Assembly: GCF_000830005.1 (NCBI RefSeq) | Contig: NZ_CP010407.1 | Coordinates: 6,956,001 to 7,020,000, forward strand | Reading direction: 5' to 3' | Origin: Streptomyces vietnamensis | Lineage (GTDB): Bacteria; Actinomycetota; Actinomycetes; Streptomycetales; Streptomycetaceae | Length of the DNA stretch: 64,000 bases | In this document: positions 22,054-31,732 of the stretch, piece by piece | How positions within the stretch are numbered: position 1 is the first letter of the stretch | Layout of the letters: every line of letters starts with the position of its first letter | Translations under genes and position numbers: made by a program | Notes under the pieces: model-generated | The model's database searches: none | Seen by the model: only the letters and a program-made list of their open reading frames with translations | What the model was told of the DNA's origin: nothing

Positions 22054-23199
22054 ATGAGCACGACGCACACCGCCCGCAACGGCCCCCTCACGGGGGTGCG
22101 CGTGGTCGAACTCGCCGGGATCGGCCCCGGCCCCTTCGCCGCCATGCTCCTCGCCGACCTCGGCGCCGACGTCGTCCGCGTCGACCGCCCCGGCGGCGCC
22201 GGCCTCGGCATCGACCCCGCCCGCGACCTCACCAACCGCAACAAGCGCTCCGTCCTCGTCGACCTCAAGGCCGAGGACGGCCCCGCCACCGTGCTCGACC
22301 TCGTCGAGCGGGCCGACATCCTCGTCGAGGGCTACCGGCCCGGCGTCGCCGAACGCCTCGGCGTCGGCCCCGAGGCCTGCCTCGCCCGCAACCCGCGCCT
22401 CGTCTACGGCCGGATGACCGGTTGGGGCCAGGACGGACCGCTCGCCCCGACCGCCGGACACGACATCGGGTACATCGCGATCACCGGCGCCCTCGGCATG
22501 ATCGGCCCCGACCCGGACGGCCCGCCCACCATCCCCGCCAACCTCGTCGGCGACTACGCGGGCGGCTCCCTCTACCTCGTCATCGGCGTCCTCGCCGCCC
22601 TCCAGCACGCCCGGACGCACGGCGAGGGCCAGGTCGTCGACGCCGCCATCGTCGACGGCACCGCGCACCTCACCACCATGATCCACGGCATGCTCGCGGC
22701 CGGCGGCTGGCAGGACCGCCGGGGCGTCAACCTGCTCGACGGCGGCTGCCCGTTCTACGGCGTGTACGAGACCTCCGACGGCGGCCACATGGCGGTCGGC
22801 GCCCTGGAGGAGCAGTTCTACGCGGAGTTCGTCCGCCTCCTCGGCGTCGAGGAGGTCGCCCCAGCCCGCCGTGACTTCGCCCGCTGGCCCGAGCTGCGCA
22901 AGGCCGTCGCCGACCGCTTCCGGAGCCGTACCCGCGAGGAGTGGACCGCCGTCTTCGACGGCAGCGACGCCTGCGTCGCCCCCGTGCTCTCCCTCCGCGA
23001 GGCACCCGGCCACCCGCACCTGGCCGCCCGCGCCACCTTCACCGAGCGGGACGGGATCGCCCAGCCCGCCCCCGCGCCCCGCTTCTCCGTCACCCCCGGC
23101 ACCCTCCGCACGGGCCCCGCCCTGCCCGGTGCCGACACCGCCGAGGTCGCCCGCGACTGGGCCGTACCCACCCTGAAAACTCAGGAGCCCGAAGCATGA
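22054..23199 (+). CDS. Alpha-methylacyl-CoA racemase-type CoA-transferase family III enzyme
   Basis: This 381-aa protein is a CaiB/BaiF family member closest to alpha-methylacyl-CoA racemase. GIGPGPFAAMLLADLGADVVRVDR near the start, GHDIGYIAITGALGMIG (catalytic His) and NLVGDYAGGSLYLVIG (catalytic Asp) are typical of AMACR/Mcr. It would epimerise 2-methyl-branched acyl-CoA so that beta-oxidation can proceed. The stop codon overlaps the acyl-CoA dehydrogenase start (ATGA), matching that role. A CoA-transferase function is the alternative. Confidence 0.85.
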   Translation: MSTTHTARNGPLTGVRVVELAGIGPGPFAAMLLADLGADVVRVDRPGGAGLGIDPARDLTNRNKRSVLVDLKAEDGPATVLDLVERADILVEGYRPGVAERLGVGPEACLARNPRLVYGRMTGWGQDGPLAPTAGHDIGYIAITGALGMIGPDPDGPPTIPANLVGDYAGGSLYLVIGVLAALQHARTHGEGQVVDAAIVDGTAHLTTMIHGMLAAGGWQDRRGVNLLDGGCPFYGVYETSDGGHMAVGALEEQFYAEFVRLLGVEEVAPARRDFARWPELRKAVADRFRSRTREEWTAVFDGSDACVAPVLSLREAPGHPHLAARATFTERDGIAQPAPAPRFSVTPGTLRTGPALPGADTAEVARDWAVPTLKTQEPEA

Positions 23200-24356
23200 A
23201 GCGTCAGCTCTACACCGAGGACCACGAGGCCTTCCGCGCAGTCGTGCGCACCTTCCTGGAGAAGGAGGTGCTGCCCCACTACGAGCAGTGGGAGAAGGAC
23301 GGCATCGTCTCCCGCGAGGCCTGGCTCGCCGCCGGCCGGCAGGGCCTCCTCGGCCTCGCCGTCGAGGAGGAGCACGGCGGCGGCGGCAACCCCGACTTCC
23401 GGTACGCCTCCGTCCTCGCCGAGGAGTTCACCAAGGCGGCCGCCCCCGGACTCGCCATCGGCCTGCACAACGACATCATCGGCCCCTACCTCACCAAGCT
23501 CGCCACCGACGAGCAGCGCCGCCGCTGGCTGCCCGGCTTCTGCTCCGGCGAGATCGTCACCGCCATCGCGATGACCGAGCCCGGCGCCGGTTCCGACCTC
23601 CAGGGCATCCGCACCACCGCCGAGGACCGCGGCGACCACTGGATCCTCAACGGCTCCAAGACCTTCATCTCCAACGGCATCCTCGCCGACCTGGTGATCG
23701 TCGTCGCGAAGACGACGCCCGAGGGCGGCGCCCACGGCCTCTCCCTCCTCGTCGTCGAGCGCGGCATGGAGGGCTTCGAGCGCGGCCGGAACCTCGACAA
23801 GATCGGCCAGAAGTCCCAGGACACCGCCGAACTGTTCTTCAAGGACGTCCGCGTCCCCAAGGAGAACCTGCTCGGCGAGCTCAACGGCGCCTTCGTCCAC
23901 CTCATGACCAACCTCGCCCAGGAGCGCCTCGCCATCGCCGTCGCGGGCATCGCCGGCGCCGAGCACCTCCTGGAGCTCACCACCCGCTACGTGAAGGAGC
24001 GCGAGGCCTTCGGCCGGCCGCTCGCCAAGCTCCAGCACGTGCGCTTCGAGATCGCGGAGATGGCCACCGAGTGCGCCGTCACCCGCACCTTCGTGGACCG
24101 ATGTATCGCACAGCACGTCGAGGAGGGCGCCCCGACCGGCCTCGGGCTCGACCCCGTCAACGCCTCCATGGCCAAGTGGTGGGCGACCGAGCTCCAGAAG
24201 CGCGTCGCCGACCGGTGCCTGCAACTGCACGGCGGATACGGCTACATGAGCGAATTCCCGGTCGCCCGCGCCTTTACCGACGGCCGGATCCAGACCATCT
24301 ACGGCGGTACGACGGAGATCATGAAGGAGATCATCGGCCGCTCCCTCCTCGGCTGA
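23196..24356 (+). CDS. Acyl-CoA dehydrogenase
   Basis: This 386-aa flavoprotein has the three-part acyl-CoA dehydrogenase layout: an N-terminal helical region, a beta domain with [18 protein letters not shown] (FAD contact), and a C-terminal helical domain with [42 protein letters not shown] and [15 protein letters not shown]. The Glu in GGTTEI is at the usual catalytic-base position. It is translationally coupled to the racemase gene and precedes the thiolase gene. The chain-length preference is not predictable. Confidence 0.93.
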   Translation: MKRQLYTEDHEAFRAVVRTFLEKEVLPHYEQWEKDGIVSREAWLAAGRQGLLGLAVEEEHGGGGNPDFRYASVLAEEFTKAAAPGLAIGLHNDIIGPYLTKLATDEQRRRWLPGFCSGEIVTAIAMTEPGAGSDLQGIRTTAEDRGDHWILNGSKTFISNGILADLVIVVAKTTPEGGAHGLSLLVVERGMEGFERGRNLDKIGQKSQDTAELFFKDVRVPKENLLGELNGAFVHLMTNLAQERLAIAVAGIAGAEHLLELTTRYVKEREAFGRPLAKLQHVRFEIAEMATECAVTRTFVDRCIAQHVEEGAPTGLGLDPVNASMAKWWATELQKRVADRCLQLHGGYGYMSEFPVARAFTDGRIQTIYGGTTEIMKEIIGRSLLG

Positions 24357-24402
24357 CCCCGTCCCGCACCCCTCGAAGAACCCTCACCGCGAAAGGCTTC
24401 CC

Positions 24403-25617
<1,215 letters not shown>

Positions 25618-25650
25618 CCGTCCCGTCCGAACCCTTACGGAGAGAACCCG

Positions 25651-27825
25651 ATGACCGAGAGCACCACCATCCGCTGGGAGCAGGACGAGACCGGGATCGT
25701 CACCCTCGTCCTCGACGACCCCAACCAGTCCGCCAACACCATGAACCAGGCCTTCCGGGCCTCGATCAAGGCGATCGCCGACCGCGTGGAGGCCGAGAAG
25801 GACTCCATCCGCGGCATCATCTACACCTCCGCGAAGAAGACCTTCTTCGCGGGCGGCGACCTCAAGGACATGATCAAGGCGGGCCCCGAGCACGCCCAGG
25901 ACATCTTCGACAGCGCCATCGAGATCAAGAACGCGCTGCGCCGCATCGAGACCCTCGGCAAGCCCGTCGTCGCCGCCATCAACGGCGCCGCGCTCGGCGG
26001 CGGCTACGAGATCGCGCTCGCCTCCCACCACCGCGTCGCCCTCGACGCCCCCGGCTCCAAGATCGGCCTGCCCGAGGTCACCCTCGGCCTGCTGCCGGGC
26101 GGTGGCGGCGTCGCCCGCACCGTACGCCTCATGGGCATCACCGACGCCCTCCTCAAGGTGCTGCTCCAGGGCACCCAGTACGCCCCGAAGCGCGCCCTGG
26201 ACAACGGCCTCGTCCACGAGATCGCCGCCACCCCCGAGGAGATGATGGCCAAGGCCATCGCCTTCATCGACGCGCACCCGGAGTCCCACCAGCCCTGGGA
26301 CGTCCCCGGCCACCGCATCCCCGGCGGCACCCCGTCGAACCCGAAGTTCGCCGCGAACCTGCCGGCCTTCCCGGCCAACCTGCGCAAGCAGCTGAACGGC
26401 GCGCCCTACCCGGCCCCGAAGGCCATCATGGCCGCCGCCGTCGAGGGCTCCCAGGTCGACTTCGAGACCGCGATCACCATCGAGTCCCGCTACTTCACCG
26501 AGCTGGTCATCGGCCAGACCGCGAAGAACATGATCCAGGCGTTCTTCTTCGACCTCCAGGCGGTGAACTCGGGCGCGAGCCGCCCGAAGGACGTGGAGAA
26601 GCGTCAGGTCCGCAAGGTCGCCGTGCTCGGCGCGGGCATGATGGGCGCCGGCATCGCGTACTCCTGCGCCCGCGCCGGCATCGAGGTCGTCCTCAAGGAC
26701 GTCTCCGCCGAGTCGGCCGCGAAGGGCAAGGCGTACTCCGAGAAGCTCTGCGCCAAGGCCGTCTCCCGGGGCCGCACCACGCAGGAGAAGGCCGACGCCC
26801 TCCTCGCCCGCATCACGCCCACCGCCGAGGTGGCGGACCTGGCCGGCTGCGACGCGGTCATCGAGGCGGTCTTCGAGGACACGGCGCTCAAGCACAAGGT
26901 CTTCCAGGAGATCCAGCACGTCGTCGCCCCTGACGCCCTGCTCTGCTCCAACACCTCCACCCTCCCGATCTCGGTCCTCGCCGAGGGCGTCGAGCGCCAG
27001 ACCGACTTCATCGGCCTGCACTTCTTCTCGCCCGTCGACAAGATGCCGCTCGTCGAGATCATCAAGGGCGAGCGCACCGGCGACGAGGCCCTGGCCCGCG
27101 CCTTCGACCTGGTCCGCCAGATCAACAAGACGCCGATCGTCGTCAACGACTCGCGCGGCTTCTTCACCTCGCGGGTGATCGGCCACTTCATCAACGAGGG
27201 CGTCGCCATGGTCGGCGAGGGCATCGAGCCCGCCTCGATCGAGCAGGCCGCCGCCCAGGCCGGCTACCCGGCGAAGGTCCTCTCCCTCATGGACGAGCTG
27301 ACCCTCACGCTGCCGCGCAAGATCCGCAACGAGACGAAGAAGGCGGTCGAGGAGGAGGGCGGCACCTGGGTCACCCACCCGGGCGAGGCCGTCATCGACC
27401 GCATGGTCGACGAGTTCGGCCGCCCCGGCCGCAGCGGCGGCGCGGGCTTCTACGAGTACGGCGAGGACGGCAAGCGCGGCAAGCTGTGGCCGGGCCTGCG
27501 CGAGCACTTCACCAAGCCGGGGTACGAGATCCCGTTCCGCGACATGCAGGAGCGGATGCTGTTCTCCGAGGCCCTTGACACCGTCCGGCTCCTGGAGGAG
27601 GGCGTCCTGACCTCGGTCGCCGACGCCAACATCGGCTCCATCATGGGCATCGGCTTCCCGGCCTGGACCGGCGGCATCCTCCAGTACGTCAACGGCTACG
27701 AGGGAGGGCTGCCCGGCTTCGTGGCGCGCACCCGGGAACTGGCGGAGACGTACGGCGAGCGGTTCGCCCCGCCGGCCCTCCTGGTGGAGAAGGCCGAGCG
27801 CGGCGAGACCTTCACCGACTCCTGA
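25651..27825 (+). CDS. fadB: Bifunctional enoyl-CoA hydratase / 3-hydroxyacyl-CoA dehydrogenase
   Basis: This 724-aa protein is a FadB/FadJ-type multifunctional enzyme. The N-terminal crotonase domain (about 1-300) has AALGGGYEIALASHHR and IGLPEVTLGLLPGGGG. The dehydrogenase domain starts near residue 323 with a GAGMMGAGIAY NAD-binding loop and includes GLHFFSPVDKMPLVEI with the catalytic His. C-terminal 3HCDH domains complete it (YPAKVLSLMDELTL; a closing ETYGERFAPPALL). A good ribosome site (GGAGAG) precedes the ATG at 25651. It overlaps the convergent merR gene by 14 bases. Confidence 0.95.
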   Translation: MTESTTIRWEQDETGIVTLVLDDPNQSANTMNQAFRASIKAIADRVEAEKDSIRGIIYTSAKKTFFAGGDLKDMIKAGPEHAQDIFDSAIEIKNALRRIETLGKPVVAAINGAALGGGYEIALASHHRVALDAPGSKIGLPEVTLGLLPGGGGVARTVRLMGITDALLKVLLQGTQYAPKRALDNGLVHEIAATPEEMMAKAIAFIDAHPESHQPWDVPGHRIPGGTPSNPKFAANLPAFPANLRKQLNGAPYPAPKAIMAAAVEGSQVDFETAITIESRYFTELVIGQTAKNMIQAFFFDLQAVNSGASRPKDVEKRQVRKVAVLGAGMMGAGIAYSCARAGIEVVLKDVSAESAAKGKAYSEKLCAKAVSRGRTTQEKADALLARITPTAEVADLAGCDAVIEAVFEDTALKHKVFQEIQHVVAPDALLCSNTSTLPISVLAEGVERQTDFIGLHFFSPVDKMPLVEIIKGERTGDEALARAFDLVRQINKTPIVVNDSRGFFTSRVIGHFINEGVAMVGEGIEPASIEQAAAQAGYPAKVLSLMDELTLTLPRKIRNETKKAVEEEGGTWVTHPGEAVIDRMVDEFGRPGRSGGAGFYEYGEDGKRGKLWPGLREHFTKPGYEIPFRDMQERMLFSEALDTVRLLEEGVLTSVADANIGSIMGIGFPAWTGGILQYVNGYEGGLPGFVARTRELAETYGERFAPPALLVEKAERGETFTDS

Positions 27826-28546
27826 AAGCGGTCCTCAGCTCCTCGCTCAGCGAGCGCTGAAAAGCGGTGAGGAGGGCCTGGACCACCATCGGCTGCATGT
27901 GCGCCGAGAGCGACTTCATCGCGCTCAGGTGGTCCGGGTCCTCCCCGCTCTCCCGGTACGGACTCCACACCTCGTCCCGGAAGAGCCGGGAGAGCTCCTG
28001 GGCGGCCGCGCGCGCGTGCTCCAGGAGCACGGTCCGGGAGGCGAGGATCGTCTCGTGCTCGATGGGCACGTCGAGCAGCTCGACCCCGAGCCGCAGCAGC
28101 GCCCCGTCGAGCCGGTACGTGTCGGCTTCCTCGGTCCGGTCGAGCACGCCCATCGCGGCCAGCCGGTCCACGTCCCGCTCGGTCAGCTCCCGCCCGGCAC
28201 GCCGCTCGAGATCGCGCCGGGTGATCGTCTCGGCTGACTCGGGAGCCCACGAGGCCACCAGGGCCCGGTGGACGGCCAGATCCTGTGCGCTGAGGTCGTC
28301 CGGCAGCTGCTCCAGATACCGCTCGATCGCCGCCAGCGTCATGCCCTGCCGCTGGAGCTCCTCGATCAGCGCGAGCCGCGACAGATGGCCCTGCCCGTAG
28401 CGCCCCACCCGGCGGGCGCCGATGACGGGCGGCGGCAGCAGCCCCCGGGTCCCGTAGAACCGCACGGTCCGCACCGTGACCCCGGCCCGCGCGGCCAGCT
28501 CGTCCACGGTGTAGACGGGCTCCTGCACGTCGCTCAGCTGCTCCAT
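27812..28546 (-). CDS. MerR family transcriptional regulator
   Basis: This 244-aa protein has an N-terminal MerR winged helix (VYTVDELAARAGVTVRTVRFYGTRGLLPPP, about residues 11-40) and a dimerisation helix. Its long C-terminal region has no obvious Cys-based metal site, suggesting an organic effector. The start is ATG 28546. It converges on the fadB gene with a 14-base overlap, so antisense effects between the two are possible. A palindrome overlaps its promoter. Confidence 0.88.
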   Translation of the reverse strand: MEQLSDVQEPVYTVDELAARAGVTVRTVRFYGTRGLLPPPVIGARRVGRYGQGHLSRLALIEELQRQGMTLAAIERYLEQLPDDLSAQDLAVHRALVASWAPESAETITRRDLERRAGRELTERDVDRLAAMGVLDRTEEADTYRLDGALLRLGVELLDVPIEHETILASRTVLLEHARAAAQELSRLFRDEVWSPYRESGEDPDHLSAMKSLSAHMQPMVVQALLTAFQRSLSEELRTAFRSR

Positions 28547-28551
28547 GTTCA

Positions 28552-28564
28552 ACAGTATTGCTGT
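28552..28564 (-). promoter_or_regulatory. merR promoter palindrome
   Basis: ACAG-TATTG-CTGT is an inverted repeat ending six bases upstream of the merR start codon. On the minus strand AATACT is a plausible -10 element about seven bases before ATG, so the transcript may be leaderless and the palindrome may be an autoregulatory operator. Confidence 0.45.
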
Positions 28565-28611
28565 CTCACCACGACTGTAAAAGCCCCTGAAGGGCTCGTC
28601 CCACCGGTCGG

Positions 28612-28637
28612 CGGCCCGCCGGGCGTCCGGCGGGCCG
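28612..28637 (-). terminator. Terminator of the Clp-N operon
   Basis: CGGCCCGCCGG (28612-28622) pairs perfectly with CCGGCGGGCCG (28627-28637) around a four-base loop. It begins five bases after the stop codon of the Clp-N gene. No T-run follows, as is common in Streptomyces. Confidence 0.7.
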
Positions 28638-28641
28638 GGGA

Positions 28642-29196
28642 TCAGAGGGGCGTGGGGGAGGACAGGCCCGTGTCGACGGAGGCGAAGGTGACGCCGTGGT
28701 CGGCCAGCGCCTCCGCGACGACGCCGCCGAGGACGGTGAGGGCCAGGAGGAGGTGCTCGTCGCCGATCTCGCGGTCCTTGCGGGCCACGGCCACGCGGAG
28801 CGACTTCTCCAGGACGGTCTTCGCCTCGCGGGAGAAGGTGAGGCGGCCCGACCACCACCCGGCGTCCTTGCGGTCACCGGCCAGCGCGCCCGCGCCGTGG
28901 GTCTCCTCGACGCGCTCGACGATCGCGCCGACGTCGATGCCGAGGTCGGCCAGGGCCTCCGCGTCCGCCCGGGACAGTCCGGCCCGGCGCCGCGCGTCGG
29001 AGAGCGCGGCGAGCAGGGACGGGCGGCGCTCCGGCGGGCACAGCCGCCCGAGCACCGCCGCCGCGCGGGTGTCCTCGCGGTCGAGCAGGGCCAGGAGGAG
29101 GTGCTCCGGGGTGACGACGGCCGCGCCGTCCCGCTCCGCGTGCGCGGCCGCCTCCTTCACCGTGGCGCGCGCCGCCTTCGTGAACCGTTCGAACAT
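28642..29196 (-). CDS. Clp repeat (Clp-N) domain protein without ATPase
   Basis: This 184-aa protein consists of two Clp N-terminal repeats, one near residues 2-80 (FERFTKAARATVKEAAAHAER, TPEHLLLALLD) and one near 105-175 (FSREAKTVLEKSLRVAVARKD, GDEHLLLALTVLGG). ClpA/ClpC use this domain to bind adaptors and substrates, but here the AAA modules are missing. Such proteins may act as adaptors or decoys for Clp proteases. It is translationally coupled (ATGA) to the upstream HTH gene. Confidence 0.85.
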   Translation of the reverse strand: MFERFTKAARATVKEAAAHAERDGAAVVTPEHLLLALLDREDTRAAAVLGRLCPPERRPSLLAALSDARRRAGLSRADAEALADLGIDVGAIVERVEETHGAGALAGDRKDAGWWSGRLTFSREAKTVLEKSLRVAVARKDREIGDEHLLLALTVLGGVVAEALADHGVTFASVDTGLSSPTPL

Positions 29197-29405
29197 CACT
29201 GCCTCCCGTACTTCTTGTGGACGGCCTGCCGGCTGACACCCAGCTCGGTCGCGATCTCCTGCCACGACCATCCCTGGTTGCGCGCGCTGCGCACCTGGAC
29301 GGCCTCCAGCTGTTCAAGGAGGCGCCGCAGGGCGGAGACGGCCCGCAGCCCGACCCGGGGGTCGCGGTCGCCGGCCCGTGCGGCGAGATCGGTCGCATCG
29401 GTCAT
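29196..29405 (-). CDS. Small helix-turn-helix protein paired with the Clp-N protein
   Basis: This 69-aa protein is almost only a helix-turn-helix (WSWQEIATELGVSRQAVHKKYG near the C terminus) preceded by an amphipathic helix (SALRRLLEQLEAVQVRSAR). Such HTH/Clp-N pairs occur in many actinomycetes. The stop codon overlaps the Clp-N start. Two copies of a symmetric site lie immediately upstream of its start (29405), so autorepression is probable. Confidence 0.8.
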   Translation of the reverse strand: MTDATDLAARAGDRDPRVGLRAVSALRRLLEQLEAVQVRSARNQGWSWQEIATELGVSRQAVHKKYGRQ

Positions 29406-29407
29406 GC

Positions 29408-29453
29408 TGTCAATGTAGGTTGACATCTGGAGGCATGTCAACCTCAGTTGACA
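29408..29453. promoter_or_regulatory. Duplicated TGTCAA-N6-TTGACA operator
   Basis: TGTCAA-N6-TTGACA occurs at 29408-29425 and again at 29436-29453, ten bases apart (28-base period). The middle elements also form a perfect ten-base inverted repeat, AGGTTGACAT-N8-ATGTCAACCT (29417-29444). It sits between the HTH/Clp-N operon and the divergent macro-domain gene and overlaps TTGACA, a consensus -35. It is a strong candidate operator for the small HTH protein. Confidence 0.7.
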
Positions 29454-29489
29454 TGCCCAACTGTCGGTGCCGCCTCGTACGGTGACCGC

Positions 29490-29972
29490 ATGACCGTGAT
29501 CGAATACGTACGCGGGGACGCCACCGCACCCCGGGGGAAGGGCGTCCGGATCATCGCCCACGTCTGCAACGACCTGGGCGGCTGGGGCAAGGGCTTCGTG
29601 CTCGCCGTCTCGCGCCGCTGGCCGGAGCCCGAGGCGGCCTTCCGCCGCTGGCACCGGGAGCGGGCGGGGAACGACTTCGGGCTCGGCGCGGCCCAGTTCG
29701 TGCAGGTCTCGCCGTACCTCTGGGTGGCGAACCTGGTGGGTCAGCGGGGCATCCGCACCGGCCGGAGCAGTGGGGTCCCCGTGCGGTACGAGGCGATCGA
29801 CACGGCTCTCGGCCTGCTGGCGGACAAGGCCGTCGAGCTGGGGGCCTCGGTCCACATGCCCCGGATCGGCTGCGGACTCGCCGGGGGCACCTGGGGCCGA
29901 GTGGAGCCCTTGGTCCGGGAGCGGCTGACGGCGCGGGGGATACCGGTCACCGTGTACGACTTCGGCGGATGA
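29490..29972 (+). CDS. Macro domain protein
   Basis: This 160-aa protein is a macro domain of the Poa1p/TARG1-like type. RIIAHVCNDLGGWGKGFVLAVSRRWPEPEAAF gives the ADP-ribose loop, with Asn in place and a GWGKGF turn, and VHMPRIGCGLAGGTWGRVEP gives the second loop. Members bind or hydrolyse ADP-ribose derivatives. The ATG at 29490 is preferred to an upstream in-frame start at 29448, which lies inside the operator. It is divergent from the HTH/Clp-N pair. Confidence 0.88.
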   Translation: MTVIEYVRGDATAPRGKGVRIIAHVCNDLGGWGKGFVLAVSRRWPEPEAAFRRWHRERAGNDFGLGAAQFVQVSPYLWVANLVGQRGIRTGRSSGVPVRYEAIDTALGLLADKAVELGASVHMPRIGCGLAGGTWGRVEPLVRERLTARGIPVTVYDFGG

Positions 29973-30067
29973 CGGGCGCGGGGGCGGGGTGTCGTAAGGG
30001 TGTTCGGCCGGGCGGGCTAGAGTCGACGGCTGTTCGCATCGGGGGCACAGGAACACAGGGGAGAGAG

Positions 30068-30565
30068 ATGTACGTGCAACTCAGGGAGACGGCCGAGGAG
30101 TTGGCCGGAATCCTGTGGCGGGAGCACACCGTCTACCGGGAGCGGGGCGGCGGGGTGGTGATCCGGGGCGAGCACGTGCGCCGCTGGATCAGTCTCGCCC
30201 CGACCGGGGGCAAGGACCGGGCCCTGCTGCGGGCCGGGCGGATCCTGGACGGGGGGACGACCGCCCCGGCCCGTACGGAGGTGGTCGTCGACCTGACGGC
30301 CGGGACGGCGGAGCTCGCCGCCGTCTGCCGCCGGCTGCTCGCCGACGTCGCCGCGGCCGCCGAGCCCGGACCGGGGTCGGGACCCTCCCGGGCGGGCAGG
30401 CCGGAGAAGCGGGAAAGGCCGGGGCGGGCGGCTCGTGCCGCCCGCCCCGGCCGCCGCCCCCGCAGGGAGCGGCACACCAGCCCGGGTTCCTGGTTCGTCC
30501 TGCTCTGCGTCGCCGCGGTGCTCGGTGTCTGGCTCTACGGCGTCTTCGGTACGTACCCCTACTGA
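30068..30565 (+). CDS. Hypothetical protein with C-terminal membrane anchor
   Basis: This 165-aa protein has a soluble alpha/beta N-terminal part (about 1-100), a basic Arg/Pro/Gly-rich linker (about 100-140) and one hydrophobic C-terminal helix (WFVLLCVAAVLGVWLYGVF), giving a tail-anchored topology. GAGAGA precedes the ATG. I do not recognise the soluble domain. It converges with the sphingomyelinase-like gene 13 bases away. Confidence 0.65.
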   Translation: MYVQLRETAEELAGILWREHTVYRERGGGVVIRGEHVRRWISLAPTGGKDRALLRAGRILDGGTTAPARTEVVVDLTAGTAELAAVCRRLLADVAAAAEPGPGSGPSRAGRPEKRERPGRAARAARPGRRPRRERHTSPGSWFVLLCVAAVLGVWLYGVFGTYPY

Positions 30566-30578
30566 GGGGGCGGTCCGG

Positions 30579-31562
30579 TCAGTACGCGGTGACGGGGTAG
30601 TGGTCGGAGAGGTTGGTGTAGGTGTACGACGTGCCCCAGCTGGAGACCGTCCACGGCGCGCTCTGCTCCAGGACCACGTTGTTGGTCCAGCCGGCGGGCC
30701 GGGCGTTCCCGGACCGGTAGAGGACGTAGTCGAGGTCCTCGCGCGGGTCGGTCGGGTAGCGGTAGTTCGCGATCGAGTTCAGCTGGGTGTCGAAGGAGTA
30801 CGGGTGGCCGGTGCGGGCGTCGGCCCCCACCAGACCCGCGTCGGCGAGCATCGTGCCGTACTCGGGGGTGTGCGAGTCGACGTTCATGTCACCGGCGACG
30901 ATGACCTGCTCGTTCGCCGGGATGTTCTTGGCGTCGAGGAACGCGTCGATCGCCTTGAACTGGAGGCTGCGCTTCTGCGCGGCCTCGCCCGCCGAGCAGC
31001 CCGGGTCGGTCGAGTTCGCGTGCGTGCCGAGGACGTGGACGAGGCTGCCGTTCACGTTCAGGACGACGTAGGCGAAGCCCTTGTTCGCGTACCAGTCGGC
31101 GCCGCAGGCGTCCTTGTAGACGTACTGCTCCTTGCGGACGATCGGCCACTTGCTGAGGATCGTCACCCCGCCGTCCTCGGGCGTGGTCGAGGAGTAGGAC
31201 CCGCCGGTGGCGTCCCAGCCGGTCTTGCTGCGGCCCACGACGGGGGTCTGGTACGGGTACTGCGCGGCCGCGTTCGCCTTGAGGGCGTCCGAGGCGGAGT
31301 TGTCGAAGGCCTCCTGGAGCACGACGACGTCCTGCCCCTGGAAGAAGGGGGCGGCGGGGATCGCCTTGGCCCGGTGGTCCTGGCCCCAGTTCGGGTACAG
31401 AGTCTTGGACATCAGGAACGTGTTGTACGTCAGCACCTTCAGGCGCGGGGCCTCGGCGGTGGTGGCGGCGGACGCGGCCGGGGCGGCCGTCACCAGGGTG
31501 GCGGCGGCGAGCGCGAGCGAAAGGGCGGCGCCGGGGGCGCGGCGGAGCGCGGCGAACGACAC
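30579..31562 (-). CDS. Secreted sphingomyelinase C-like phosphodiesterase
   Basis: This 327-aa protein has a signal peptide (cleavage near ASA-A, about residue 33) and an endonuclease/exonuclease/phosphatase fold close to bacterial sphingomyelinase C. Asn in LTYNTFLMS, Glu in VVLQEAFD, the LGTHANSTDPGC and AGDMNVDSHTPEY segments and the final His in LSDHYPV match catalytic or metal sites. The GTG at 31562 has GGGAG upstream; the longer frame from 31607 would include the promoter. It is secreted and likely acts on phospholipids or sphingolipids outside the cell. Confidence 0.88.
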   Translation of the reverse strand: MSFAALRRAPGAALSLALAAATLVTAAPAASAATTAEAPRLKVLTYNTFLMSKTLYPNWGQDHRAKAIPAAPFFQGQDVVVLQEAFDNSASDALKANAAAQYPYQTPVVGRSKTGWDATGGSYSSTTPEDGGVTILSKWPIVRKEQYVYKDACGADWYANKGFAYVVLNVNGSLVHVLGTHANSTDPGCSAGEAAQKRSLQFKAIDAFLDAKNIPANEQVIVAGDMNVDSHTPEYGTMLADAGLVGADARTGHPYSFDTQLNSIANYRYPTDPREDLDYVLYRSGNARPAGWTNNVVLEQSAPWTVSSWGTSYTYTNLSDHYPVTAY

Positions 31563-31720
31563 GTGAACTCCCGTGAGTACGTGGGGGGTTGGGCTGGCGC
31601 CGCACATACAATCAGCCAGGGTTACCTTCCGGTAGCCTTTGGATGCCGGGAATCTGGCCGAGCTCGCAAGATCACGCCAACTCTCGTTCCGGTGTCTGAT
31701 TTGTCGTGTTTTGGAGCAGG

Positions 31721-31726
31721 TAGAAT
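31721..31726 (+). promoter_or_regulatory. -10 element of a probably leaderless transcript
   Basis: TAGAAT ends six bases before the ATG at 31733, and no ribosome-binding site is present. Transcription would start at or very near the A of the start codon, so the mRNA is probably leaderless. The -35 region (near 31700) is weak. Confidence 0.5.
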
Positions 31727-31732
31727 GCGCGC

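Noticed and set aside
31612..31640. Possible PHO box (GGTTACCTTCC GGTAGCCTTTG) near the sphingomyelinase promoter
   Set aside because: The two 11-base units match each other only partly and differ from the consensus at key positions; orientation relative to the gene is unclear.
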